Shown: one piece after another, positions 21,266-34,900 of the stretch
Position numbering within the stretch: position 1 is the first letter of the stretch
Layout: each line of letters begins with the position of its first letter
Source of the DNA: Ctenosaura bakeri
Lineage: Eukaryota; Chordata; Lepidosauria; Squamata; Iguanidae
DNA length: 64,000 nt
Reading direction: 5' to 3'
Assembly (NCBI GenBank): GCA_948474755.1
Contig: CAOLHI010000057.1
Coordinates: forward strand, 620,001 to 684,000
The notes under the pieces: model-generated
Told to the model about the DNA's origin: nothing
Databases searched by the model: none
The model's input: the letters and a program-made list of their open reading frames with translations, nothing else
Program-made: the position numbers and the translations under genes

Positions 21266-24189
21266 CAAATTTTGGGCAGAAAAAGTTCCAAACTGCAAAC
21301 AGACTTCAAAAACATGATTTTCAAAACTTCCTAGCAGAAGGAAGAATTTTTTTAAATTTACTCATTGCTTCTTTTGAGAAGACACTTGGTGAAGAATTAC
21401 ATCCCTAGTCCAGAAATGTATTTTTGTTAATCCTGGAGACATATCCCTTGTGAGATGTTTTCAATCCTAGTTGACTTTTGTAATTCCAGTTCCTGAAAAC
21501 AGTTCATTTCCCTAGTATACATTTCATATTATCATACTGAACACAATTGGAAGTAAATATTAAGCCCCTTAGAGGCAAAGGTATCAAAATCTAAATGTTC
21601 ATTTGTAGAACAATATGTTGGCTTTATAAACCATCTATCTATAGTGGTATATGGTGATGAGTTGCTGCAGAGCAACACTGGGTAATGTGGTTGCCCTTCT
21701 GTCCTCTTTTGTAGAGACGTAGCCAAGCATCTTGGTTTGTCATTGGGGGAAACCCAATATCAGAGCAGGTCAGAGTAGACAACCAAGAATGTTGTGAGAA
21801 GGCAACTCACAATCAGGTCTTGCTCGTAATAATGAGAGATTATGGACCTGTAGTCCCAAAAAAGCATCTGGAAGATCGTTGTTCCATACCTGTGGACTGG
21901 ATCAACTGTTGGTTTGATCCAGCAGTGCTCTGTCATTATGTAGATATAATTTCTATAAATAGTCCAGTTGAGTGTCACAAAAACAGCTTACCCATTCCAG
22001 TTCCTGGCAAAGAATATACCATTTGTGCTTCTATGTAGAGGCAGTTATGATCCTTGAGGGTTCAGACTTTAGCTGTTGTGTGACACTCTTGGGAACGTAC
22101 TTCAACATGTTTTCCTGTGATGGAGCCTTTCTTGCAATATGTGATGTGACAGTAGAACATGTACTAAAGCATGGTTTTGTGTCGTAGCGCAGTATAAACT
22201 GACTTTATAAACATTTGGCTGCCAGAGGAAAACAATAAACACAGGAAAACAGGGATACACATGTTAACTTTTTCAATTTTTCCCCTGTTTTGTAAGTTAA
22301 AATAGATCAGCTAAGTATGAGCGTATGTTTCAAAGCAGCTACACAAAGTGATCTAATGCTGTTCAGTTCCTACCATTCAGAAGGCACAATTTTCATACAC
22401 TTGTTATTTGTACATATACATAATTCCTCTACCAGCCTTTCTTCTCCTTCTCATTAGTGCCATCTAGAATATTACCTTTCCATCATTTCACTTCATTCAA
22501 CATAAATTTATCATTGAGAATCAGAGATCTTCAGTTTCCTGCTTTTTGGATGACCAACTCTCTTTGGTCCCACTTTGTGTGTGTGTGTTTTATTAGTGAG
22601 CTTTTAAGTAGATGAATGTTAGAAGTACAAACAGTTTCTTAAAGAGCCAAGTCATGCTCTGGAATTCACTTTTGCCAGCATGGCAAAGCACCAGAAATAC
22701 ATACAATTGCATATTGAACTCCATTTCTCTCCCTCTCCCTGGAATAGACAGAAACAGATCAGCAAGAAAATAAAGAAAAACCTTTATTTAGATTGCCTTG
22801 CTGACAAAATCTACATTATGATTTCCTCATTTCTTTTTCAGTTCTTTGATTCAGATTCAATTATACTTAGAACAGACCAACTGAAATTAGTGTAGCTTAA
22901 GTAAATCCTACGAGTAGAAATTCTCATTCATTTCTATGGACCTACTGGATCATATCAAATTGATATTGCTGAGTTTTTTTACCTTTTCCCTTATTTTCAT
23001 GTATCCTTTGATAATAATTGAATTATGGAACCAAAGTCCTTTATCTTCACGAAATTAACTTCTGAAAATTTGGCAGGGTTGCTTGGCATAACATTTTTGT
23101 TTTATCTTTAGAAAGCCAACAAGCAGAAATTTGATGCCTCTTTTAAGATTAGAAAAGCATATGGCCTTGGCTTCATACCACACTTTCTGTGCCTTGTATT
23201 ATCAATGTAAATTCTGAATGTTGTACAGTAAATGCTGTTTGGAAAAGTGGCAGTGGCTTCTTTTTCAGAACATGTACATATTGTATAAACAGGTATATAC
23301 ATCATATATGTATCTATGTATATGTATCCATATATATGTGTGTGTGTATATTAATATGCACACACACATATAGTAATGATAAACATGCTATCTTATACAG
23401 AGAAAGGAAATAACAGTATCTGGATGTTTTATGTAGAGATTGCATAAAACTGGCTGTAAAAGCCTTTGAAGATGTACAAAATTACTGCAGATCAGTTATT
23501 TATGAATAAAAATCCTTTTATTGACAGATTGCAAAGGGCAATCTTGATTTTGTTACGAACTGCACATCTTAGTTCTCTGGATTTTCAGGGGGGTAACACA
23601 TACATTCTCCACACAGCTCAACAAATTGGAGACACATTGTCTTTGTTGTGTGGGTTTCACAGCAGTTTCCCTCTGTCTGATTATTTCAAGAAATGCCTGG
23701 TCTCTGAACAAAGATAATAAATATCCCAGAAAACTGAAATACCCTAAAGCATTATCTGTAACCCTTTCCAAATGGTAACAAAATGTAGAGCTATTCCAAC
23801 AGGAACTGTTGCTATGGTTTCTCTGCCTCTCTGGCTCTGCATTACTAGAGGGCAAATTCACACTACCAGTCCAGTCCATTTCTGCAGCTGTTGCCATTTA
23901 CCCTATGTTCACTTCTAGCTGTGTTTTCAGCAGAGCAATTTCCTTTGCATCCATTAATATGTTGTTGATTCCTTATAGCCGCCTCCTCTTTCAGTAGCCA
24001 GAGAGCTACATTTTCCTATGTTGGCACTGAAATGGACTAAATATTGCTTTGTGAGTATTGCTTTACTTTGCAAATGTAAGTTGACAGTGACAGTGAAAAA
24101 GTGAACAAGACCTACAGTAACATATTGGTGGCAGGCACACACCTGCAAGCAGCTCAAGACTCAAAACCACAGTGCCAAGGATTATTGGC
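21266..24189. other. Intergenic, nothing recognised
   Basis: About 2.9 kb. It includes a TA/TG-rich microsatellite at 23300-23370 and a short 'ctgtagtcccaaaa' phrase near 21848 that recalls old reptile repeats. No exon was identified. Confidence 0.4.
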
Positions 24190-24590
24190 TGGAATCCTCT
24201 ATCATGGTCTACGTTACGTAAAGTTATGTATACTCAGCTATGTAGAAGGGGCACTAAGAACTCCTGTTAGTGAATAGCAAAGATGCATAATGGATATCGG
24301 CAGGAATGTCCCAGGACACACCAGGCTCTACTGATGCTCATCGACACTCCCAAAAGGGTATACTGATGCACAAGAGACTGGTGCGTATCATTCCAATTGT
24401 GCATCAGTCCTGTGGTTCATCAGTCTCCAATCACATTGGTCACTTCACTTCACTGGTTCCCTATGTAGTGATGTCATGGCAGCCCCTTACTGAATATGGA
24501 TGTTATGGAATTCCAAATTTTAATTCTCACAGACATAAGTCCTCTTATGAAGACATAAGTCTCTAACAGGATTCCAGCCATTATATCTGG
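24190..24590. repeat. Old interspersed repeat related to 10540-10830
   Basis: Shares several ordered phrases with 10540-10830 and shows internal duplication ('agacataagtc' twice at about 24530-24562). Family not identified. Confidence 0.4.
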
Positions 24591-27299
24591 ATATTCCCAG
24601 GAGTTTGTGTTCATACGTTAATCCTTGCCCTCCTTAACTGAGACTGACCCACAGCGGAGAGGCATGGATATCCCTGGGAGTCTACCTTCAGGCTTGGTCT
24701 TCTTACAAATGATACATTCATTTTCAATCATGTTTTACAGTTGATGTAAGAAAATAGTATGCATTTTAACCATTTGGTGGTCAGATTTCATGGATCTTAT
24801 GCTGGAATTTCTACGAAGTTGTGCCACCACACTCTGCAGAGCCACCAGTCTCTGCAGCACTGAGCGTGAAGGAGTTCCAGATTACAGGATATAATTTCTC
24901 ATAACTTCTATAGCTAACTTATCTGAGTATTAGGACTGAAGTCTAGAGGATTTTGTTTTGTTGTTGGCATCATTCTTTCCCCATTACTGTAACTTATGGG
25001 ATGTGGGTGGCACTAAAGGAGCAGTAGCCCTACTCTCTTGGCCATTCTTTACACCTGGAGGATATAATTCCACATAACCAGTGCTGTCCACTTCCTACTC
25101 CTCTAGCCTGCTGTCCTCAGATGAAGTGGAGGATGTCATCCTAAGATCATGTGGGTAAGATTCAACTGTCAGTGCAGTCTTGGAATGGATGGGAATTTCA
25201 TTTGATAAGTTCTTCCAAAACTTGCAGATCTCTTCATAAATTCAGTGCACCTAACTTGAAATTTAAGCAATTTAAATGAGGCAGAAAGGGAAACTGATTT
25301 ATTCATCCAAGTGAAGGGCTTTAGTTGCTTAGTTTTTAAAGGTCTTAGTTTGAAGCCCTTTGTATCTGGCTGTATCTGTACTAGTGAACTAGGGTTGCCA
25401 CCTCTTCTCTCTGAGAGGCTCATGTTTAGCAGCTGCACAATAGGAAAATAAAAGATGAGCCTGTCTGTACTGGGAATCTCTCTGCCTACTAAATTTGGGC
25501 AGTTGGAAGGACTGAGAAGTTTGTTCAGATTGTTTCACAAACTTACTCATACTTAAAACTTACTCAAACTTAAAAAACTTTAAAAAACATAGCTGTCAGA
25601 GATAACAGAACTGACAGCTTCATCTATCCCTTATCTAGCCACTTTCCTTAGGTCATCCTAAAACGGGGGAGGAGGCTTGTCCTTTGTCTCAGGCAGCAAA
25701 ATATCCTGAGTCTGCTCCAATAGCAGAAATGGTCTCCAAGAAAGACCTATGTACTTCTTCTCTTTTTCTCTTCCTTCAAAGCTGATTTTTATGAAGTTTT
25801 TTAAGGCTAAATTCTTTAAACTTTCTGTACACCGATTTCAACACATGCAACAGAACATGCCATGCATTTTTCCTCTGAAGATGGATGTTCCATTCAAGTA
25901 TCATTGCTAGTGACCTTGACATTCTCTGTGGACTTCTCTCCTTCCCTTAAATCCATTTAAGTCATCAGAGCCATCTCCACACTTTTTTTTTTTTGGTAGA
26001 GATTTCAATAAATTAATGTTGCGTTACCCGAAAGTGAAGTACACCACCTTCTTCTCTATTTCATGAATCTGCTGCTTATTAAATGGTCTGCCCTAACACT
26101 CTCTTTGTGGGCTTGCCAGAATGTTGTGCTTGTCCACAGTGTGAAATATGATGAAACGACAATATTGATCTTTATTCTGATCCAACAGATCCAGGTTGTT
26201 ATGTTTTCAGCTGAATGCATATTATCCTGACTTCTGCATAATTCCTTGTCCTTTGTAGCCTCTCTCTGGAAGGAATACAAGATACAGGCTTGTCCACTTG
26301 TTTCCTGCAGTCACAGAGCTGAACAGAGTCTTCTGGCTACATAGCTCAATGGAAGAAATCCAGATCTACAGCACCCTCAACAGAAGGTTATCCAGCTTGA
26401 AGATTTCCACTGGGTGGGGGGAAGGTCCTTCAATCTTTCAGTCACTTGGTTGTACTGTCAAAGTGTTCTTACCTTGAAAGGGTCTTCTCTCAAGTTCAAT
26501 ATAATGACCCTTCTGTAATATTATTCTTGTTCCCTGAGGGCAGTAGAAAATGAGTCCTTGACCTTTTCTGTGTGGTACTTCTCTTGAATATTTGAAAAAG
26601 ACTTATCTTCTTCAGGCAAAATATATCGAGTTCTGTTAACCTTTCATCACAGGCCTTGTTACAATGCACTTTCTAAGTGTTATGTTAATCATAGTGGTTG
26701 GCATCCTGTATGGCAGTTACAGATTTATAACACAGAATTAAGGATCTATTTTCCTATGTTAATCACTTACTTGATGTACTCATGACTGTGGCATTATTGG
26801 CATGATTGTAAATGCCCCCCTCCCCAATCTCACCCTAATAGTAATAGAGTAATGGAGGTCTGTTCTGCTGGTGATTAAAGCACAACAGGCTAACATTTCC
26901 AGTACCTTCCCAGCTGTGAGATAGGCTGCAACACTCAGAAGCCGGACCCCTGTTGGAACTCCTGACCCCACCATAGATCTCTGGAGAGAAGAGGCTGGAA
27001 ATGTCATCCTGCTGCACCCTGCTTGCCAGCAAAACAGATCTCCATCAGTCAGAGTGGCAGCTGACTGTTAGGTTGTAGAGGATCAAGCCAGGAGATAATA
27101 CTTAATTATACATTTGTAAATAAGTCAGCAATGTAGGATCTTGGCCATTGTAATAACGACCACAGTTTGCAAGCCATTTACTGGAAGGGGGTGGGATGCT
27201 TGAAATGAATAAATGAAATATGTTTACCATCTCCATTTGGTCGATTTTAGGACTGTCATTCCAATAACAGAATTCAGGATTCTCAACATATATAATATT
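24591..27299. other. Intergenic, nothing recognised
   Basis: About 2.7 kb of mixed composition with a T run at 25985. No protein domain, RNA gene or repeat that I can name. 26770-27070 is slightly GC-richer and may be an old repeat. Confidence 0.4.
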
Positions 27300-27625
27300 T
27301 CATATATTTAAATATTTGAAAGGATGTTATGTCGAGGAGGGAGTGGGCTTGTTTTCCGCTGCTCCAGAGACTAGGAGAAAGAGCAATGGATTCAAGTTGC
27401 AGGAAAAGATTCCACTTGAACCTCAGGAAGAACTTCCTGATGGTGAGAATTGTCTGGCAGTGGAATATGCTGTCTGGGAGTGTGGTGGGGTCTCCTTCTT
27501 TGGAGGTTTTTAAGCAGAGGCTGGATGGCCATCGATTGGAAGTGCTTTGATGTGTGTTCCTGCATAGCAGGGTTGGACTTGATGGCCTCTGTAGTCTCTC
27601 TCTTCCAATTCTATGATTCTGTCAT
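27300..27625 (+). mobile_element. CR1/L3 LINE, 3' fragment
   Basis: Corresponds to the last 330 bp of the CR1 at 14560-16741: 'tttaaatatttgaa.ggatg', 'gcttgttttc.gctgctccagagac', 'cctcaggaagaacttcctgat', 'tttaagcagaggctggatggcc', ending 'ccaattctatgattctgtcatt'. The peptide LFSAAPETR is still visible. It is more diverged than the first copy and only one ATTCTATG unit remains. Confidence 0.9.
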
Positions 27626-27729
27626 TTCTTGTTCCATATTTCCCTTTACACCACTATACGTGTACTGACCTTTTAGTGACAACAATTATGTTGGTTACTC
27701 AAAATTAAAGGACAATCTTTGAGGCAATT

Positions 27730-28010
27730 ATTGACTGCTCCTCTAGAGACAATGACATAAATCAATGGATTCAAATTAAGAAAAAAGAAATTCCACCTAA
27801 ATATTGGGAAGAACTTTCTGATAGTTAAAATGGTTTGACAGTGGAAAAGATTTTTCCAGAAGACGGTGGATTATCTTTCATGTGATTTCTTGAGACAGAG
27901 ATTGTATATTCCTCTCCTAGGAGTGCTTCAGCTGTGTTTTTCTGCATAGCATGGGGTTTGGATTAGATGGCCTTTGCCTTCCCTTTCATTTCTATGATTT
28001 TATGAAAGGT
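27730..28010 (+). mobile_element. Older CR1-type LINE, 3' fragment
   Basis: Same order of landmarks as the preceding fragment but strongly diverged: 'tggattcaaattaag', 'attccacctaaatattgggaagaactttctgat', 'gcttcagctgtgtttttctgcat', 'ggattagatggcct', ending 'tttctatgattttatga'. It is a separate, older insertion lying only about 100 bp downstream of the previous one. Confidence 0.82.
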
Positions 28011-29337
28011 GAACTAATGCACAGGAAAATCTAAGGTATTAAGTGGGTCTACTCTAGTCAGGATTAACAACAGGATTCAGGGCAACAATTCCAACTCCTT
28101 CTTGGAGTCAGGATGAATATGCATTTGAGGATGATCAAATGGCATCTGGTATTCCAACAAACAGAAAGCCCACATCCTATTTCCATTCTATCAAAGGAAA
28201 TATACAAATGACTAAATTCAAACTTAACAAATACAAATCACATTTGCAAATGGATATCTTAATGTGGCAATAGCCTAAAGTTAAGTCTTTATAGTATATT
28301 ACATTATACATCAAGCAAAAGAGAGAAAAGCCATTGTAAATTGTAACCTATTCATCAGCCTCTTTTATTATATACATTTTGGTTATCAGCCCGACTATCA
28401 TACATTGTAGAACACAATAGTGGCACCTTCTTATAAATGGGACATAATCATAACTGGTTTTGAAGAGTCATTGTGGTATTAATCATGATTAATTGTGTTT
28501 GTATGGCAGGAACATACAATATTGTGCCAAAGCCTATTGTGGCTTAATGAAATGACTTTAAAATTAGGCTGCATATAAAAAACTGTCAGAAAATTCTGCA
28601 TTAGAAATATGTGATTTTTTGCTTATAATGAAGTTAGAAAAACCAGCTATACCTGTGCTGTATCATTCTGGAAATGAGCAATCTTAATATTTCTTTGCTC
28701 TAGCACAATTGGGAAAAAGTTCTAGGAGTTACTTTTTAATTAAAATAAGAATTAGCCCCAAATGTTTATCTTATTTATTTTGTAGATTGTCCCACTTTCC
28801 TTCATTCATGGTACTTACATGGTGCTCCCAGAAAGTCACTTATCCATACAAAGATCAGACCTAGTCCTGCATTTAAGGCATAAGGCATTTTTCAACTTTA
28901 TTCTGTAATGGTTTTAGTGCAGGCTTATAACTTTAAATATCAAATTAGCATAAAAGTTTAAGTTTCCCGTTTCTAACATACTAATTTAGATTAATGATTA
29001 ACTAAGCAGATTAGCTGTTTTCTCCTAACTTTCCTATATCTGCTTTTCTTGATACAAATAATATTTCAATTAGGTTGTTTAAAAAGTTTCTTAGCAAACT
29101 CTGGTTCCAATATTCCAGGAAACTGGAGCTATGAAGGACCACTACACATTGTTAGTCAGGCAATAGGAATACAACATGTATCCTATACTATGGTTAGTTC
29201 CAGTTTAACCATTACCTTGGAGCTGAATGATCAAGAGTAGTAGAGTGGAGGATCTAAGTTCCAGATATATCTGTTTGTTCAAATGGACACATAAAATCTA
29301 TGCAGCTGAAGCTACACACATTATGGTTATCCAAATG
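28011..29337. other. Intergenic, nothing recognised
   Basis: A-T-rich sequence with no supported feature. Confidence 0.4.
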
Positions 29338-30209
29338 TGTTACCTTGTTTACTGGGAGTCCCAGGAGGGACACCTAAATAACCTTACATTTACACAAGAT
29401 GGGGGAAATTAGTCAAGAGCACTGGTTGGCACTACGAGAGGCAGGGTAACGCAGCAGGATCTTGTAACCCAATGTTTACGGGGTCAGGCCAAGTCAAGAA
29501 GCAAACCGTGTTGGAAATAATGAATGATCTTTATTAAATACAGACACACAATGTAAGCAACACATGCACACAGATAACTAAGGAAAATAAAGGTGTGAGT
29601 ATGATAGCGGGATTTTCAGAGGGATAGTAGAGTCAGGTGATACGAAACCTGTTCCTGAAGCCCAAAAAGAAGATAGAGAGCGATGCTGGGGTTCAATGTA
29701 TCTCAGCACGTGGAGCTGAGGGGAAGCTCACCAAGCAAAGAGGCAGCAAGGCGGTCTGGAACTCGGGAGTGATCCGAGGATGGTCTCGGAATCAGGGGTT
29801 TTTATAGGGAGAAATGTGACTGCGGGCTATGCCATACTTGTGGAAGACAATGCGTTTCGGGTGCGGAACAAAGCTTGGGGGAAAGGTCAGAATTTAGCAT
29901 GATTAAGTTAAGTCCAAATTGACAAAGAGGTAGACAGTATGCAAATGCTCAGTGCTTGGAAGTTGAGTATTCAGCTTGCCAGGGTGCCTGCTCGGGGCAG
30001 GAGTTCTTTGTAAACAGTGTGCATACATAATGAGGGTGTTTGCAGAGAGGTCTCCTAAAGCAAGGATCTGGCTATTTCTGGCCTGCCTGTATTGTATTGG
30101 GATATTGCAGCAGTTTGATGGCCGAGCCTGGTTCTGTGTTTGTCCTGGGGTCTCACAAACACGTGGAGAAGGGTGGTGGAAGAGAGCCAAATTATTGATA
30201 TCAAAATGA
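29338..30209 (-). mobile_element. LTR of an endogenous retrovirus-like element, family A (copy 1)
   Basis: Read on the minus strand this has LTR architecture. A TATA element ATAAAAA lies at about 29798-29805, and a polyadenylation signal AATAAA at 29530-29535 follows about 265 bp downstream. The 3' end reads GGTAACA at 29338-29344. It aligns end to end with 60706-61512 and with the start of the copy at 63543. No gag, pol or env sequence is attached and no primer-binding site is visible, so it is most likely a solo LTR. Its 5' edge is interrupted by the LINE at 30220. The short open frames inside are not genes. Confidence 0.8.
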
Positions 30210-30424
30210 TATCTAGGGGGAAAAAAGATGGCCGCAGGCAGCGTCTCAGTGTTTCAGTGAGCTCTTGATTTTTTCGAATTTTAATTATTTTTAAAAGGGC
30301 TTATCAGTTGTAGGAGTTTCCTGGTTAAACTTTAGTGTACCCAAGCTTAATTGGAAACAGATAGCTGGAGTCAAGCCTCGGATAACTATAAATAACAATA
30401 AATAATGACTGCAACAAGGCAGGA

Positions 30425-31838
30425 ATGGGAAAAAGGCTAAAGAGGAAGAGAAAGAGCCCAAAAGGAAAAAAGGAATTGTTTAAAATGAGGAGTGAGTCTG
30501 AGAAGTTACAGAGAGAGAGTTCTGAGCCTAACGAAATTGTAGAGGCGGCAGTTACTCTTAGACAACAAAGGCTAGAGGAGTTTTTCCAGTGTGAAGATCC
30601 AAAAAACAAGCCCTCTTCCCTTTTGTATTCCTCACCTATACATTCAAACCTTGTGGATAAATCCTATGCCTCGTCTGAATGGGAAGCAGATGGTTTTTCC
30701 TATTCTGTTGAAGAAGACTCCTCAGAGATTAAAGGGGAAAATACCTTAAAAACCACAAGTAAGTCAATTGCGGACTTGGAACTGGTGGCTAAGAATTGCC
30801 TTTTAACAGCCAAAAGTTATTGCAATTTTTGAAAAGCTACTAGATATCAATTGAAAAATAGATGAACTTAAGGACATAATGGGTAAGCACGTAATAAAAC
30901 CCTCTGTGAAGCCAACCTCTGATGTTGCTAAATATCCCCAGCCCACACATGTGGTACGAGATATCACATGCAAGAAAAATAACAGGGACGAATTAACACT
31001 ACAGCGGCATAGGATTCTACTCCAGGTTGCAATCAACCCTCTTAATGAGGGGAAATGGTTCAACAAACGAGTAGTACTCTATTCACTCTCACAACTCCTC
31101 CAACGAAGGATATATTCTAGTGAGATAACAGGAATCTCCTGGCTCCCCAGATGGCATGACTTTGAAAGAATAATATTGACATGTAAGCATTTTGCCCTTC
31201 CTGCATTGATTTTGGAAAGTAGGGAATTGCTAAGGAAATTCTCAATTATACCTACTCGTGTTTTTCACAATAATATTGTACAACCACTGTTAAGCTATAG
31301 GAAGAGATTTAAACACGTACAGGAGGTTGATATAAACATTGAAGATCATGAACCTAGTAAGCAATCCTTGATACAGCAGACTACCCCAGCAGCCCAAAGA
31401 CCAAGAGAAGGTTTACACCGGAGAAATAACATTAATGATTTAATCATCAGGAAAATGCAAATAACAGATGATCCCATGAAGGACGAGGAAGACCTTATCA
31501 TGATGTTTGGTACTCTCTCCACTGAGTAACAACAAACCATATTGTGCAAACTAGAGGCAGTTAAAACTGTGCTGCAGTCAGTATCTACTCCTGTAGTGTC
31601 TATTAACTACCTATTATCATCCAGCTGTCCTTCTGGTGGGCCACCAACATGTACAACTCCTGAATCCTCAAATCCAATAAAGAAGAAAAAAAGAAGAAGG
31701 TGCTCTAGTTCAAAGAGTCCAACTACATTTTTACCTAGCCAGCCGGTTGGAGATCTAATTGATCTGACTACAGTTATAGGAGATGAGAGTGATGCTTCAC
31801 AAAAAAATAGAGACAGTAGGACAACAGTCTCTACATGA
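30425..31838 (+). pseudogene. LINE ORF1 (nucleic-acid-binding protein), broken
   Basis: Begins Met-Gly-Lys at 30425 with a strongly basic N-terminus (KRLKRKRKSPKGKKE). It runs 135 codons in frame 2, shifts to frame 3 (from about 30840), continues 216 codons to an in-frame TAA at 31527-31529, then reads on in the same frame to 31838. The middle part (about 30990-31290) is Leu/Ile/Arg-rich and probably folded. The tail carries a basic cluster KKKKRRR and, shortly after, GDLIDLTTVIGDES. No zinc knuckle is seen. It would coat LINE RNA in the family. Two lesions (frameshift and nonsense) inactivate it. Confidence 0.7.
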
Positions 31839-31977
31839 CCCCTTAATTAAGTTAAAGGATATTCAGACACCTGCTTCAAGCTACCATAGTTCAGTAACAG
31901 GCAATGCAGGTGCCATGAGCCAACAAGAACTGCCTGCATTAGCCCCCATGATGGATGAAGCTGAATGACATTCAACA

Positions 31978-34900
31978 AATGCTGTCTCCCTGGCTTTTAT
32001 TACCTGGAATATTGCAGGATGGAAATCTAGAAGTAGAGATCCCTCGTTCTCGGCTTATATAACTAGATATCATATAATTTTTCTTCAGGAGACATGGGCT
32101 ACGGAACATTTGTTCATGGAAGGGTATAAGACAATTATGTTAGATGCTGTACCGGGCACAGGACGTGGGAGGCTCTGTAGGGGGTTAGGTATATTGATAT
32201 CTACCTTATTACAGGTACAAGTAACTAGATTACCTTCATTAGACCAATATACACTGGCAGTTTTGCTTCAATTCAACAAGACCCAACTCGTACTGATCAA
32301 TGTGTATATTCCACCTTTATATGTTCGTGCACAGATGAAACATGTATGGGATAAATTGAACATATATGTGGAAAACATATTGGCAGCATATCCTGTAGCG
32401 CATACCATAGTGGCTGGTGATTTTAATGCAAGAATTGGAGCAGATGATAGATCGCTCTTTGCTAAATTTCGTTGCCAACACTTACCCCCTGTAACTATAC
32501 CCCCCCCTTCTGTGCCGCCAGTCTAAAGACACATATAGTGATTATAGAGGATTGTGCTTAATGCAAACTTTTTCCAAATTGAACTTGGTGATTCTGAATG
32601 GGTCTACAAGTGATGATTATCCAGCTGAGTACACTCACTGGACTGGTCTTAAGCCCTCCCTTTTAGACTATGTTGGCATCTCAATGAGTTTAATACCCTA
32701 TCTGTCTAAGTTCTCAGTTGTCAGTCGTCCTGAGAGTGATAATTTCCCTGTTATGTTGTGTATGAAGGCCTTCGATAGGATGCATGTACCTACACGCCAT
32801 ATTACAGTGATGTCGGACGACCTCTGTCCTATATGCACTAAATGGTCACCCCATCAAGCAGAGATATTTACAGATTTCCTGGGAAGGGAACCAGCTAAGT
32901 GCCTTCATTCATTAATAGTAAGCCCAAAGTCGGATGATGAGGTATTAGATAGTTTTAACAACTTAATCAAATTAATTCAGTCTTTGTTAACTGTTCCCCA
33001 ACGTAATTTCGTTGGGCAAAAATTAAGAACACGACATCAGTAGTTTGATCAAAAGTGCCACGAAGCCTGGAATTCTTTAAAGCGGCTTTTCAAATTGTAT
33101 AAAGAGGAAACTAACTCTTGCTCAATATCAGAACTCATGAGACTGAAAAAACAGTACAAACAGCTGATCCGCCAGAAGAAAAGGGATAATATGCGAGTTT
33201 CTTGGGAGCGTCTGATAGCCGCAGCTAGTACAAATAACTCCACTCTCTTTTGGAGAGTGGTAGCACCATCTTTCCCAAGAAATATTTATAGTCAATCATC
33301 CCAGATTCCAGTTCATATCTGGGAAGACCATTTTAGATCTGTGTATGCTGAAAAAGAATACTCCATGATTGAATTGGACCTGGATATATCTTCCCTTCCA
33401 TACTGGCCTCTTGTGCAGAAATCAAGGACTTAATTAAACAACTCAGACCAGGGAAAGCACCTGGTGCTGATTTTATCACCTATGAGATAATAAAAAATGA
33501 CCTAGACTGGTGGATCCCAGTGTTAACTTCACTTTTTAATGTAATTGACCGTACAGCTATGATTCCAAAAGACTGGGGCTTAGCTATAATAATCCCAATT
33601 TATAAGAAAGGTAAAAGAGATGATCCTGTAAATTTTCACCCAATCAGTCTGTTAAGTCAGATTAGTAAAATGTAAGCTAAACATCTACAGGTTAAATTAA
33701 TATACTGGATGGAAACTGAGGATATTTTCAGGGATGAACAAGCTGGTTTTAGGGAAGGTAGATCGACAATAGATCATGCAATGGTACTGCAATATCTCGT
33801 AGAGAAGTACACTCATCAAGTTGGTCAATCTCTCTATGCAGCATTCATTGATTTTAAGTCAGCATTTGACTCAATATCTAGATCCAGATTATGACTCAAA
33901 CTTAAAAATTCCACAATAGACAAGCGCTTACTTCTGTTGCTCATCAAAATTCATAAGAATATCAGATTGAAGGTCAGGTTTGGCAATAAAGGACATGTCA
34001 CTAAGGAAATACAAGTAAAGAAAGGTGTCAGACAGGGATGTGTACTGGCTCCACTCTTATTTAACTATTATATAAACTCATTGATTCCTTATCTGAGTAA
34101 CTCCTCCTTCCATCCCCCTAAATTAGCCCATAGGCATATCAATTTATTATTATATGCTGACGATGCAGTAATCTTGTCATTGACCTCGGTTGGCCTTAAG
34201 AGAACCTTTAGGTCACTTACCCAGTACTGTGCTGAAGAGGAATTAATAATAAATTACAAAAAGACTAAGATCCTTACATTTTCAAAACACCTTAAGCAAA
34301 GAAGTTGGGTCCTAGGAGGGCAATTAGTTGAGCAGGTTAAGATCTTTAAATATTTGGGGATAGTTTTTCAAGCTTCAGGAAGTAGAAATGCTCACTCAGA
34401 TTACGTGTCCAGTAATGCACAGAGAGTTGCTGCAGCCATTCAAAATTATTATTTCAGTAAAGGAGCACAGTTCATCCCAGCTGCAATTAAATTGTTTACA
34501 TCTAAAGCCCGAGCTCAACTGTTATATGGAGCTCAGCTGGGGATGTATAGTAACACGATCTCTCTAGAAAGAGTCCAAACAAATTTTCTGAGGAATATAT
34601 TTCAGGTTGCTTGATGTGTTCCAAATGCTGTATTGCGAAGGGAGGCAGGAGTCAGTAAATTGGAAACAAGTATCTGGCTGAACATCTTTACCTATTGGCT
34701 AAAGCTACACAATAATCAGAATGGACTGACCCAGTTAATTCTGGTCGATAAATATAAATCCTCATGGGAAACAGCTGTGCTTCAGAAGTTGAGCCTTTGT
34801 GGACTTTCGAGCAATTATATCCTAGGATTAGGATTAGATCAAGCAAAAGCTATTGTAAAACAAAGGATACTAGATACAGAAGGTCAAACAGAAATTGCTA

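Noticed and set aside
33049..33243. Minus-strand frames inside the LINE and CR1
   Set aside because: They are antisense shadows of ORF2 reading frames.
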